NCBI RefSeq assembly: GCF_003999975.1
Contig: NZ_RJAC01000021.1
Location: 62,001-126,000, forward strand
Length of the DNA stretch: 64,000 nt
DNA from: Actinoplanes solisilvae
GTDB lineage: Bacteria; Actinomycetota; Actinomycetes; Mycobacteriales; Micromonosporaceae
Direction: 5' to 3'
The notes beneath the pieces were generated by a model that worked only from the letters and a program-made list of their open reading frames with translations, had not been told where the DNA came from and did no database searches. Of this stretch, positions 17,300-24,655 are shown one piece after another. Numbering within the stretch: position 1 is the first letter of the stretch; each line of letters opens with the position of its first letter. The position numbers and the translations under genes were made by a program.

Positions 17300-18241
17300 T
17301 CATCGCCGGCCTCCTTCCTCGTGCACGTCGAGCCGGACGGCGCGCAGGTAGATGAAGAGCGGGATCGCGATGAGCACCAGCGACAGCACCGCCATCGCCG
17401 CGCTCAGTCCGAATCGCAGGCTCTGGAAGCTGGTGACGTAGACCAGCATCGGCATCACGTTGACATCGTCCGGCGCGGGCGCCCCGAACAGGACGAACGG
17501 CAGCGTGAAGTTGTTGATGTGATTGAGCGTCGCGAGCAGGCAGGCGAGCAGTACCGGGCCGCGCAGATACGGCAGGATCACGCGCCGCAGCTTCGGCCAC
17601 CATGTCGCGCCGTCCACAGCTGACGCTTCGTGCACCTCGTGGTCCACCGATTGCAGGGCGGCGAGCGAGAGCAGATAAATGAACGGCCAGGCCGCCCAGA
17701 TCTCGACGATCACCAGGGCCCAGTACGACCGGGGGCCGCTGAGCCACAGCCCGCCGTCGATCCCGATCTGCGACAGCCAGTGGTTCACCACCCCGTCCGG
17801 CTGCAGCATCGTGCGCCACACCGTGGCGACCACGAACGACGGCAGAACGTACGGGATGAGGAAGACCGCACGCACAAGTGCGCGGCCCCGGTATTTGTTC
17901 TGCGTGACCAGCGCGGCGGCGATGCCGATCGGCACGGTGGCGATCGTCGAGAGGACCGAGAAGGAGACGCTGATCCAGATCGAGTTGAGCAGGCCCGAGC
18001 TGAACGACTCGACGTAGTTGCCGAGCCCGATGAACGGCGCCTCGACCCACCTCCGCAGGGTGTACTGGTCGAGGTCGATCAGAGATATCCACAGGGCGAG
18101 CACCAGTGGAATCAGGATGATCAGAACCATCAGCAGGCCGCCGGGCGTGAGCAGCCAGAGCGGCCGCTGCCTTTCGGTCACACCCTTACGCCGTACGTCC
18201 TGGGGTGGCGCCTTCTGCGGAGGCGGGGCGAGGGTCGTCAT
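17300..18241 (-). CDS. ABC sugar importer permease (MalF type)
   Basis: A 313-residue CUT1 permease with six membrane segments and a basic cytoplasmic N-terminus (KAPPQDVRRKGVTERQRPLW). The EAA loop is recognisable around HEVHEASAVDGATWWPKLRRV. It begins directly after the stop of the binding-protein gene (TAA immediately followed by ATG), so the two are tightly coupled. It forms the transmembrane channel together with the following permease. Confidence 0.9.
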   Translation of the reverse strand: MTTLAPPPQKAPPQDVRRKGVTERQRPLWLLTPGGLLMVLIILIPLVLALWISLIDLDQYTLRRWVEAPFIGLGNYVESFSSGLLNSIWISVSFSVLSTIATVPIGIAAALVTQNKYRGRALVRAVFLIPYVLPSFVVATVWRTMLQPDGVVNHWLSQIGIDGGLWLSGPRSYWALVIVEIWAAWPFIYLLSLAALQSVDHEVHEASAVDGATWWPKLRRVILPYLRGPVLLACLLATLNHINNFTLPFVLFGAPAPDDVNVMPMLVYVTSFQSLRFGLSAAMAVLSLVLIAIPLFIYLRAVRLDVHEEGGRR

Positions 18242-19570
18242 TTACTTGGCCCTGTCCAGCGAGGTCTGCGCGGCCTTCTGGGCGTCGGCGATCCGGGTGT
18301 CGATCTGCGCGGGGCTGAGCGACCCCTTGGACAGGTCGGGCAGCGACTGCACGGCCACGTTGGTCAGCGCGAGCTGGATGTCGGCCCAGGCACCGGTGAA
18401 CGGGGTCGCGACCGACTTCTTGGCCGCCTCGGTCACCGGTTCGAGTTGCGCGTCTGTGGACAACGTCTGCAGCGCCGCCGCGTTGGCCGGCAGGTTGCCG
18501 AACTTCTTGTAGTAGTCGAGCTGGGCCTCCTGGTCGGTGACCAGCTTGACGTACTCGAAGGCCAGGTCCTTGTTCTTGGAGTAGTCGGCGACCAGCAGGT
18601 TGTCGCCGGAGAGGATGCTGGCGGCCTCGATGCCGTTCGCCGGGCGGCTGGTCGCGCCGGGCGGCACGGTCGGCAGCACCGCGAACTTCCACTTGCCCTT
18701 GACCGCACCCTGTTCCAGCGAGTTGATCGCCGTCGGGGTGGTCAGCATGAAGTAGCCGGTCTTGCCCTTGGCGAACGCGGCGACAGCCTGTGGATTGGTC
18801 CAGCCGATGGCGGCCGGGTCGACGACCTTGTCGTTGGTGAGCCAGCCGAAGTAGGTCTGGTAGGCCTTCTGCACAGTCGGGTCCTGCAGCTTCGCGGTCT
18901 TTCCGTCCACCAGCGGGTTGCCCGCCTGCACGGACATTCCCCAGACGAACTTCCACGGGTCGAAGTTGTCCTTGTAGGCGATCGCCAGGCCGAACTGGTC
19001 GCCCTTGGTGAGCTGCTTGGCCTGCTGGGTCAGCTCGTCCCAGGTCGTGGCCGGCTTCTCGATCCCGGCCGCCTTGAGCAGGTCGGTGTTGTAGGCCATC
19101 ACGAACGGCCGGCTCACCCACGGGATGCCGACCTGGTTCTGCTCGTCCGGCCCGGAGATGCCCAGCGTGGCCGGGTTGAACTTCTCCTTGCCCCCGATCT
19201 TCTGCCACTCCTCGTCGCCGAGCTTCACGAAAGCACCGGTCGAGTACGCCGTCGGCGTGAACGTGGTGCCCACCGCGTACACATCCGGGCCGGACCCCGA
19301 GACCACCGAGGTCTGGATCTTCGTGAGCTCGTCGTTGGCGCTGGCGAACGTCTCGAATTTCACGTCGGCGCCGGTCGCGGCCTTGAACTTATCGCTGATG
19401 GTCTTCTGCCAGGCCTGGAACTCCTCGGGGTACTGAGTGTTCGCGGCGATCAGAACATTGAGCGTCTTACCGGCGCCACCTTCGCCGCCGTCATCCCCGC
19501 CGCCACACGCGGCGAGAGCAAGGGCGAGGGCCGACACACCGGCCAGCGCCGTGAGCTTTCTCGAGTTCAT
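18242..19570 (-). CDS. lipoprotein sugar-binding protein of ABC importer
   Basis: A 442-residue extracellular solute-binding protein (family 1). The signal peptide ends in the lipobox ALAAC with C22 as the lipidated cysteine, followed by a Gly/Asp-rich linker. The body has the typical pattern LNVLIAANTQYPEEFQ, PDVYAVGTTFTP and GIPWVSRPFVMAYNTDLLKAAGI. It presumably captures the sugar acid, uronide or oligouronide consumed by this operon. ATG at 19570 has AGGAG at good spacing. It is the first gene of the eight-gene operon that ends with larA, so its promoter, in the 19.57-19.73 kb region, controls the whole set. Confidence 0.92.
   Translation of the reverse strand: MNSRKLTALAGVSALALALAACGGGDDGGEGGAGKTLNVLIAANTQYPEEFQAWQKTISDKFKAATGADVKFETFASANDELTKIQTSVVSGSGPDVYAVGTTFTPTAYSTGAFVKLGDEEWQKIGGKEKFNPATLGISGPDEQNQVGIPWVSRPFVMAYNTDLLKAAGIEKPATTWDELTQQAKQLTKGDQFGLAIAYKDNFDPWKFVWGMSVQAGNPLVDGKTAKLQDPTVQKAYQTYFGWLTNDKVVDPAAIGWTNPQAVAAFAKGKTGYFMLTTPTAINSLEQGAVKGKWKFAVLPTVPPGATSRPANGIEAASILSGDNLLVADYSKNKDLAFEYVKLVTDQEAQLDYYKKFGNLPANAAALQTLSTDAQLEPVTEAAKKSVATPFTGAWADIQLALTNVAVQSLPDLSKGSLSPAQIDTRIADAQKAAQTSLDRAK
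18455..18463 (-). other. DnaA-box 9-mer TTGTCCACA
   Basis: An exact DnaA-box-like 9-mer in the binding-protein gene, reading TTG TCC ACA in the coding frame, with two codons (TTG, ACA) that are rare in this DNA. Confidence 0.5.
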
Positions 19571-19604
19571 TCGGGGGTTCTCCTCTGAGCCGCTGCCGGT
19601 AGGG

Positions 19605-19620
19605 AGTGATCGGGGTCACT
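19605..19620. promoter_or_regulatory. short palindrome in divergent promoter region
   Basis: AGTGATCGGGGTCACT has 5-bp inverted arms (AGTGA/TCACT) and lies 35-50 bases upstream of the binding-protein start. It is a candidate operator for the importer-larA operon; no regulator can be assigned from sequence alone. Confidence 0.35.
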
Positions 19621-19643
19621 GTGGGACGCGACGACAGCGGAGG

Positions 19644-19699
19644 GCAACGAGTTGCCAGTTGTTGCCCGGCCGGTCAGGCAACAACTGGCAACTCGTTGC
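19644..19699. promoter_or_regulatory. 23-bp perfect inverted repeat between divergent operons
   Basis: Two perfectly complementary 23-base arms (19644-19666 and 19677-19699) flank a 10-base loop, between the importer-larA operon and uxaC-uxuB. Each arm contains the submotifs GAGTTGCCAGTTGTTGCC and an inner CAACGAGTTG palindrome. It could be a double operator for the LacI protein, or a stable RNA hairpin in the uxaC leader. Its perfection implies a selected function. Confidence 0.7.
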
Positions 19700-19732
19700 G
19701 CTGATCGGCGCCGCGCACCGAGGCTCGGGCGC

Positions 19733-21130
19733 ATGGCTGCCCTGACGTTGCATCCCGACCGGCTGCTGCCCGCCGACCCGGGCCTGAGGTCGATCGCCCG
19801 CCGCCTCTACCAGGAAGTGCGCGACCTGCCGATCGTCAGTCCGCACGGGCACGTCGACCCGCGGCTGATCCTCGACGACGAGCCGTTCGTCGATCCGACC
19901 TCGCTGTTCATCCAGCCCGATCACTACGTGACGCGGCTGTTGCACGCGGGTGGGGTGCCGTTGACGTCACTGGGCGTGGGGGAGGGGCCGCTTCCGGAGG
20001 CGCGGGCGCGGGAGGCGTGGCGGATCTTCTGCGCGAACTGGCACCTGTTCCGCGGGACGCCGGTGCGGTTCTGGTTCGAGTCGTCGTTCGCCGAGATCTT
20101 CGGTGTTCGCGAGAGACCGTCTGTGGACAACGCGGACGAGCTGTACGATCACATTTCTGCGCGCCTCGCTCAGGACAGCTATCGGCCGCGCGCACTTCTT
20201 GCGCGTTTCAACATCTCGTTCCTGGCGACCACCGACGACCCCGCCGACGACCTGGCCGCGCACCGCGCCCTCCGCGACGACCCGGCGATCACGACCCGGG
20301 TGGCGCCTACCTTCCGGCCCGACCGCTACCTCGAGGTCGGTCGTCCCGGATGGTCCTCGCTCGTCAAGGAGCTGGGCGGCGACGTGAGCGACTACGCGGG
20401 CTACATCGCGGCGCTGGAGGAGCGGCGGCGCTATTTCGTGTCGCTGGGCGCGGTCTCGGCCGACCACGGCCACTTCGACGCCGGCACCGAACCGCTCGAC
20501 ATCCGTGACGCCGAGCGCCTCTACCATTCGGCGCTGGCCGGCACGATCACCACCGTCGAGGCGACCGCCTTCCGGCGCCACATGATCTTCGAGATGGCCC
20601 GCATGTCCTGCGACGACGGCCTCGTGATGACGCTGCACCCCGGCGTCTGGCGCAACCATCACCCCCCGACGCTCGCGTCCTTCGGCCCGGACACCGGACA
20701 CGACATCCCCGTACAGCTGGAATTGACCGCCGCTCTGCAGCCGCTGCTCGAGCGCTTCGGCACGCACCCGAACCTGCACCTCGTGCTCTTCACGGTCGAC
20801 CCCGACGTCTACAGCCGTGAGATCGCGCCCCTGGCCGGTTTCTACCCCTGCCTGTACGCCGGAGCGCCCTGGTGGTTCCTCGACAACCCGAGCGAGATCC
20901 GGCGCTACCAGCACGCCGTCACCGAGACCGCCGGGTTCACCCGCCTGTCCGGATTCATCGACGACACGCGCGCTTTCTGCTCGATTCCCGCGCGACATGA
21001 CATGTCCCGCCGGCTGGATGCGCGTTTCCTGGCCGAATTGGTCGCCGAACACCGTCTCGACGAGGACGAGGCGCTCGAAACGCTCACCGCACTGGTCACC
21101 ACTCAGCCGCGTGAGGTGTTCAAACTGTGA
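19733..21130 (+). CDS. uxaC: uronate isomerase (glucuronate/galacturonate isomerase)
   Basis: A 465-residue enzyme of the UxaC family (amidohydrolase superfamily) that converts D-glucuronate to D-fructuronate or D-galacturonate to D-tagaturonate. Diagnostic sites are PIVSPHGHVDP (H38 and H40, metal ligands), FRGTPVRFWFESSF, MTLHPGVWRNHH and the late GFIDDTRAFCSIPARHD. The length is as expected (about 465-470). The ATG at 19733 is preceded by GAGG. The stop overlaps the start of the dehydrogenase by 4 bp. This gene fixes the theme of the region as uronate catabolism. Confidence 0.92.
   Translation: MAALTLHPDRLLPADPGLRSIARRLYQEVRDLPIVSPHGHVDPRLILDDEPFVDPTSLFIQPDHYVTRLLHAGGVPLTSLGVGEGPLPEARAREAWRIFCANWHLFRGTPVRFWFESSFAEIFGVRERPSVDNADELYDHISARLAQDSYRPRALLARFNISFLATTDDPADDLAAHRALRDDPAITTRVAPTFRPDRYLEVGRPGWSSLVKELGGDVSDYAGYIAALEERRRYFVSLGAVSADHGHFDAGTEPLDIRDAERLYHSALAGTITTVEATAFRRHMIFEMARMSCDDGLVMTLHPGVWRNHHPPTLASFGPDTGHDIPVQLELTAALQPLLERFGTHPNLHLVLFTVDPDVYSREIAPLAGFYPCLYAGAPWWFLDNPSEIRRYQHAVTETAGFTRLSGFIDDTRAFCSIPARHDMSRRLDARFLAELVAEHRLDEDEALETLTALVTTQPREVFKL
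20122..20130 (-). other. DnaA-box 9-mer TTGTCCACA
   Basis: An exact DnaA-box-like 9-mer inside uxaC. The box depends on a T-ending serine codon (TCT GTG GAC AAC), rare here. Confidence 0.5.
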
Positions 21131-22350
21131 GGCCGCTACGGATGGCTCACCTGGGGCTCGGCGGCTTCTTCCGCGCTCATCAGGCCTGGTACACCGGGTT
21201 CGACGAGGAGTGGGGGATCGCCGCGTTCACCGGCCGCTCGGCCGAGCTGGCTGCGTCCCTGAACAGGCAGGACTGTCGCTACACGCTCGTTCTGCGCGGC
21301 CCGTCCACAGACGAGTTGCAAGTGCAGACGTCGATCGTGGCCGCCCATCCCGGCAGCGACGCCGCCGCCTGGCGGACCACGGTGGCGCTCCCGTCGGTCT
21401 CGGTGATCACGCTGACCATGACCGAGGCCGCGTACGCCCCGTCGGGTGTCGTCGCCGACCGCCTGGTCTCGGGACTGTCCGCGCGCCGGCTGGCCGGTTC
21501 GGGCCCCGTCGCGGTCGTGTCCTGCGACAACCTGCCGGGCAACGGCGAGGTCACCGCCCGCGTCGTGCACGAACTGGCCGCGCGCCTCGACCCCGCCCTC
21601 GACGAGTGGATCACCGCCAACGTCTCGTTCGTGGCCACGATGGTCGACCGCATCACGCCTCGTACGACGCCCTCCGACGTACGCGAAGTGGCCGCGACCG
21701 GAGGCTGGGACGACCTCGCCCCGGTCGTCACCGAGCCGTTCACCGAATGGGTCCTCAGCGGCGACTTCCCGGCCGGCCGCCCGGCGTGGGAGAAGGGCGG
21801 CGCCCGCTTCGTCGACGACGTCGTGCCCCACGAGACCCGCAAACTGCTGCTGCTCAACGGCGGGCATTCCCTGCTTGCGTACGCCGGGAGCGCGCGCGGT
21901 CACGGCACGGTGGCCGCTGCCGTGGCCGACCCCGTCTGCCGCGCCTGGCTCGACGAATGGTGGGACGAGGCCAGTCGTCACGTCCCGCTGCCCGCCGCCG
22001 AACTGACCGCGTACCGCGCAGCCCTGATCGAGCGTTTCGCCAATCCGCGCATCCGCCACACCCTGGCTCAGATCGCCGCCGACGGCTCCCAGAAGATCCC
22101 GATCCGCGTCGTCCCCGTCCTACGCGCCGAGCGTGCGGCCGGCCGGCCCGCCACCGGTGCCGCCCGCGTTCTGGCCGCCTGGATCGACCACCTGCGCGGC
22201 ATCGGCGCCCCGGTCACGGATGCGGGCGCCGCTCCCTATGTGGCGGCAGCCGGATCCGTCCACGATGTCCTGGCTCTGCTCGCTCCCGACCTGGCCGAGG
22301 ACTCCGCCCTGACGACCCGGACGGAGAGCCTGCTGCGAGGGGCGAACTAA
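21127..22350 (+). CDS. mannitol dehydrogenase-family oxidoreductase, probable fructuronate reductase
   Basis: A 407-residue polyol/uronate dehydrogenase. The N-terminal NAD-binding strand is HLGLGGFFRAHQAWYT, and the family signature KLLLLNGGHSLLAYAG near residues 238-253 contains the catalytic lysine and the HS pair. Members include mannitol dehydrogenase, fructuronate reductase (UxuB) and tagaturonate reductase (UxaB). Directly following uxaC with a GTGA overlap, the likely reaction is fructuronate to mannonate (or tagaturonate to altronate). It is shorter than enterobacterial UxuB (about 490). No mannonate or altronate dehydratase gene follows. Confidence 0.87.
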   Translation: MRPLRMAHLGLGGFFRAHQAWYTGFDEEWGIAAFTGRSAELAASLNRQDCRYTLVLRGPSTDELQVQTSIVAAHPGSDAAAWRTTVALPSVSVITLTMTEAAYAPSGVVADRLVSGLSARRLAGSGPVAVVSCDNLPGNGEVTARVVHELAARLDPALDEWITANVSFVATMVDRITPRTTPSDVREVAATGGWDDLAPVVTEPFTEWVLSGDFPAGRPAWEKGGARFVDDVVPHETRKLLLLNGGHSLLAYAGSARGHGTVAAAVADPVCRAWLDEWWDEASRHVPLPAAELTAYRAALIERFANPRIRHTLAQIAADGSQKIPIRVVPVLRAERAAGRPATGAARVLAAWIDHLRGIGAPVTDAGAAPYVAAAGSVHDVLALLAPDLAEDSALTTRTESLLRGAN

Positions 22351-22514
22351 TCGATTTGATCCCATGAATGGCTGGTCGGTAGCGTGCGGGCCGACATGAA
22401 GATCATGGGGAAACATCAGTGCATCTGAACCGTATTGTCCTGTGTGGGTGCGGCGATCGCGGCCGGATCCGGCCCGGTTCGTGAGCAGCGGCCGCGGCGC
22501 GGGCCTCGCGGCGG
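22351..22514. other. intergenic region between convergent uxuB-like and larC genes
   Basis: It contains a TAGCGT -10-like box (22380-22385) followed by tiny open frames (a 10-codon one at 22396 and a 21-codon one at 22419), and a perfect 14-bp palindrome GGCCGGATCCGGCC (22461-22474). None is convincing as a gene. The palindrome is not a clear terminator. Confidence 0.4.
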
Positions 22515-23921
22515 TTATCCGGGCCGAAGGCCTGGTGGCAGGTCGATGCCGACGATCAGGCCCGCGCGTGCCGCGGCGGTCAGGGCGTCCTGGAGCACCA
22601 GGCGTTCCGGGCGGCCGGAACGGCGGGCCAGCGCGGCCACGTCCTCGAACTCGGGCATGACCTGAAGCACGATCCCGTCATGGTGGGCGATCTTCACCGC
22701 GATGCGGGTGTCGTCCACGGTGACGTCGGTGAACGCGCGATGGAGGGCGACCTTGCCCCGGAGGCTGTCCCGGACGCCGAGGGTGCTGGTGTCGCGGAAG
22801 ATCTGATCGCGGAGCGCATCGGCGACGCCGGGTGTGCACAGAACGCTCAATGTGTGCGCCGGGCGGCCCTTCTTCATGACGATCGGAACCAGCCAGGCGT
22901 CAGACGCCCCACTTCGCAGCAGCCCGCTCAGGATGCCCGGCCAAAGTCGTGGATCCAGGTCGTCGACGTTGGCTTCCAGCAGAACAGCCGTTTCACCGGT
23001 CCGGGTGTTGCCGTCCGGCACGCCGACCAGCACACGCACGACGTTGGCATGGCCCTCCGGGTCGCGGGTGCCGGCGCCGATCCCGACGCTTTCGAGAACC
23101 ATCGGCGGCAACGTTTCGCACGTTCGCGCAAGAGTGCGCAACAGCGCCATCCCTGTGGGTGTCGCCAACTCACCGCCACCGCCGACTCCGGCTTGCCCGA
23201 TGCCGGCTGATATCGGCCAGCCTTTGGCCAGCTCGGCTACGGCTGGGGCGGGGATCGGGAGGCGTCCGTGCTGCGACCAGACGGTGCCTGAGCCGAGGGC
23301 TACCGGGCCGGCGGACACCGTATCGATTCCCAGGTCGGCCAGGGCGGCACAGCAGCCGACCACGTCGGCGATGGCGTCCAGGGCGCCTACCTCGTGGAAG
23401 TGCACGTCCTCGGGCGGGATTCCGTGCACGTGGGCCTCCGCCTCGGCCAGGCGCCGGAACACCGCGGTGGCCGATTGAGCGATCGGGCCTGCGCGTTCGA
23501 GCAATTCGCGCACGTTCCGCCATGTTCGATGCGCAGGGTCCTCGACCAGCGGCTCGACCTCGGCCTTGAGTGCTCGCAGCCCGCCTCGTTTCACCGCTCG
23601 GACGCCCACTCGCACGGTTCCGCCGGACACGGCGTCCACCGCTGATTGCACGTTTGTGAGCGAAGCGCCCGCATCGAGCAGTGCGCCGAGCAACATGTCG
23701 CCGGCCACCCCAGCCGACGCGTCGATCCAGGCATGCCTGCCGCCGGGCCGCGCCGAGTTTCGCCGTGCATCGAGTCCGCCCCCGCCGACGGTGTGACCGC
23801 TGCTGCTGCCGTCGCCACTGCCGCTGTCACGACTGCTGCCGCTGTCACGACTGCCGAAGCTGTCACACGGCTCGGGCTTGCTGCCTACCCGGCTGGGGCG
23901 TGTTCCGTTCTCTTCGTTCAC
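22515..23921 (-). CDS. larC: nickel-pincer cofactor cyclometallase LarC, single ORF
   Basis: A 468-residue LarC that inserts nickel into the pyridinium bis-thiocarboxylate mononucleotide in a CTP-dependent reaction, completing the LarA cofactor. Conserved regions are WIDASAGVAGDMLLGALLDAGAS (family start), HFHEVGALDAIADVVG, GELATPTGMALL, EANVDDLDPRLW and VMKKGRPAHTLSVLC. In Lactiplantibacillus, larC is split and joined by ribosomal frameshifting; here it is continuous. About 65 residues precede the normal N-terminus and are Ser/Gly/Asp-rich, with an 18-bp DNA tandem repeat (23820-23855). The GTG start at 23921 overlaps the larB stop by 4 bp, and I find no ATG or GTG nearer the domain. Confidence 0.88.
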   Translation of the reverse strand: MNEENGTRPSRVGSKPEPCDSFGSRDSGSSRDSGSGDGSSSGHTVGGGGLDARRNSARPGGRHAWIDASAGVAGDMLLGALLDAGASLTNVQSAVDAVSGGTVRVGVRAVKRGGLRALKAEVEPLVEDPAHRTWRNVRELLERAGPIAQSATAVFRRLAEAEAHVHGIPPEDVHFHEVGALDAIADVVGCCAALADLGIDTVSAGPVALGSGTVWSQHGRLPIPAPAVAELAKGWPISAGIGQAGVGGGGELATPTGMALLRTLARTCETLPPMVLESVGIGAGTRDPEGHANVVRVLVGVPDGNTRTGETAVLLEANVDDLDPRLWPGILSGLLRSGASDAWLVPIVMKKGRPAHTLSVLCTPGVADALRDQIFRDTSTLGVRDSLRGKVALHRAFTDVTVDDTRIAVKIAHHDGIVLQVMPEFEDVAALARRSGRPERLVLQDALTAAARAGLIVGIDLPPGLRPG

Positions 23922-24655
23922 GGGGCGGCTATCTGGGCCGCTAGATGGCCGGCGCCGTAGCCGTTGTCGATGTTGACTACGGCTACGCCAGGGGCGCACG
24001 CGTTCAGCATCGTGAGCAGTGGCGCTAACCCTTCGAACGCGGCGCCGTAGCCCACCGACGTCGGCACCGCGACGACCGGTGCCGGGATCAGTCCGGCGAC
24101 CACGCCTGGCAGGGCCCCGTCCATGCCGGCCACCACCACGACGGCCCGCGCCGCGCGCAGCAGTTCCACGTGGGCCAGGATCCGGTGCAGTCCCGCCACT
24201 CCGACGTCCACGATCAGCTCGGTCGCGCGGCCCAGATATCGCGCGGTCAGGGCCGCCTCCTGGGCTACCGGCAGATCGGATGTCCCCGCGGCCACCACGA
24301 CTACCCGCTCACCGCTCGGCGCCGGCGGCTCCGGTGGCCAGGCGAGCAGCCGCGCCGTCGGATCGTGGAAGGCATCGGGCAGGGCGCTCAGGACGGCTGC
24401 GGCGTGTTCGTCGCCCGCTCGGGTGAAGAGGGTGACCGTGTCCGGCGTTTCGCGCACGGCCGCCGCGATTCCGGCGACCTGCTCGGGGGTCTTGCCCGCG
24501 CAGTACACGGCTTCGGGGTAGCCGCGCCGGCGAGCCCGGTCCACGTCGAGATCCGCGTAGGAGGACAGATCGGCGTGGGCGGGCAGGGCGGCTTGGGAGG
24601 GCAGGTCAGCGTGGGTGGGCGGGGCCGCGTCGGAGGACAGGTCGGTGCTGGTCAT
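23918..24655 (-). CDS. larB: nickel-pincer cofactor carboxylase/hydrolase LarB
   Basis: A 245-residue LarB, which carboxylates the pyridinium ring of nicotinic acid adenine dinucleotide and hydrolyses the phosphoanhydride, the first step of the LarA cofactor. The C-terminal PurE-like half has VVAAGTSDLPVAQEAALTARYLG, VVAGMDGALPGVVAGL and VVAVPTSVGYGAAF, all typical. RARRRGYPEAVYCAGKTPEQV is the family's N-terminal region. The first 40 residues are an extra Ala/Asp/Leu/Pro-rich degenerate repeat (THADLPSQAALPAHADLSS). The ATG overlaps the larE stop by 4 bp. Confidence 0.92.
   Translation of the reverse strand: MTSTDLSSDAAPPTHADLPSQAALPAHADLSSYADLDVDRARRRGYPEAVYCAGKTPEQVAGIAAAVRETPDTVTLFTRAGDEHAAAVLSALPDAFHDPTARLLAWPPEPPAPSGERVVVVAAGTSDLPVAQEAALTARYLGRATELIVDVGVAGLHRILAHVELLRAARAVVVVAGMDGALPGVVAGLIPAPVVAVPTSVGYGAAFEGLAPLLTMLNACAPGVAVVNIDNGYGAGHLAAQIAAP

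Noticed and set aside
9991..20130. Chromosomal origin of replication (oriC)
   Set aside because: The DnaA-like boxes are spread through coding sequence over 10 kb, without dnaA, dnaN, gyrB or an AT-rich unwinding region.
22461..22474. GGCCGGATCCGGCC palindrome
   Set aside because: A GC-rich 14-mer palindrome with no loop or T-run; likely chance in this DNA.
22396..22484. Two tiny open frames after the uxuB-like gene (10 and 21 codons)
   Set aside because: They are too short, without codon-bias evidence. A TAGCGT box before them is not enough.
23918..24655. LarB taken as PurE (purine synthesis)
   Set aside because: The PurE-like half is real, but the N-terminal region and larE/larC neighbours identify LarB.
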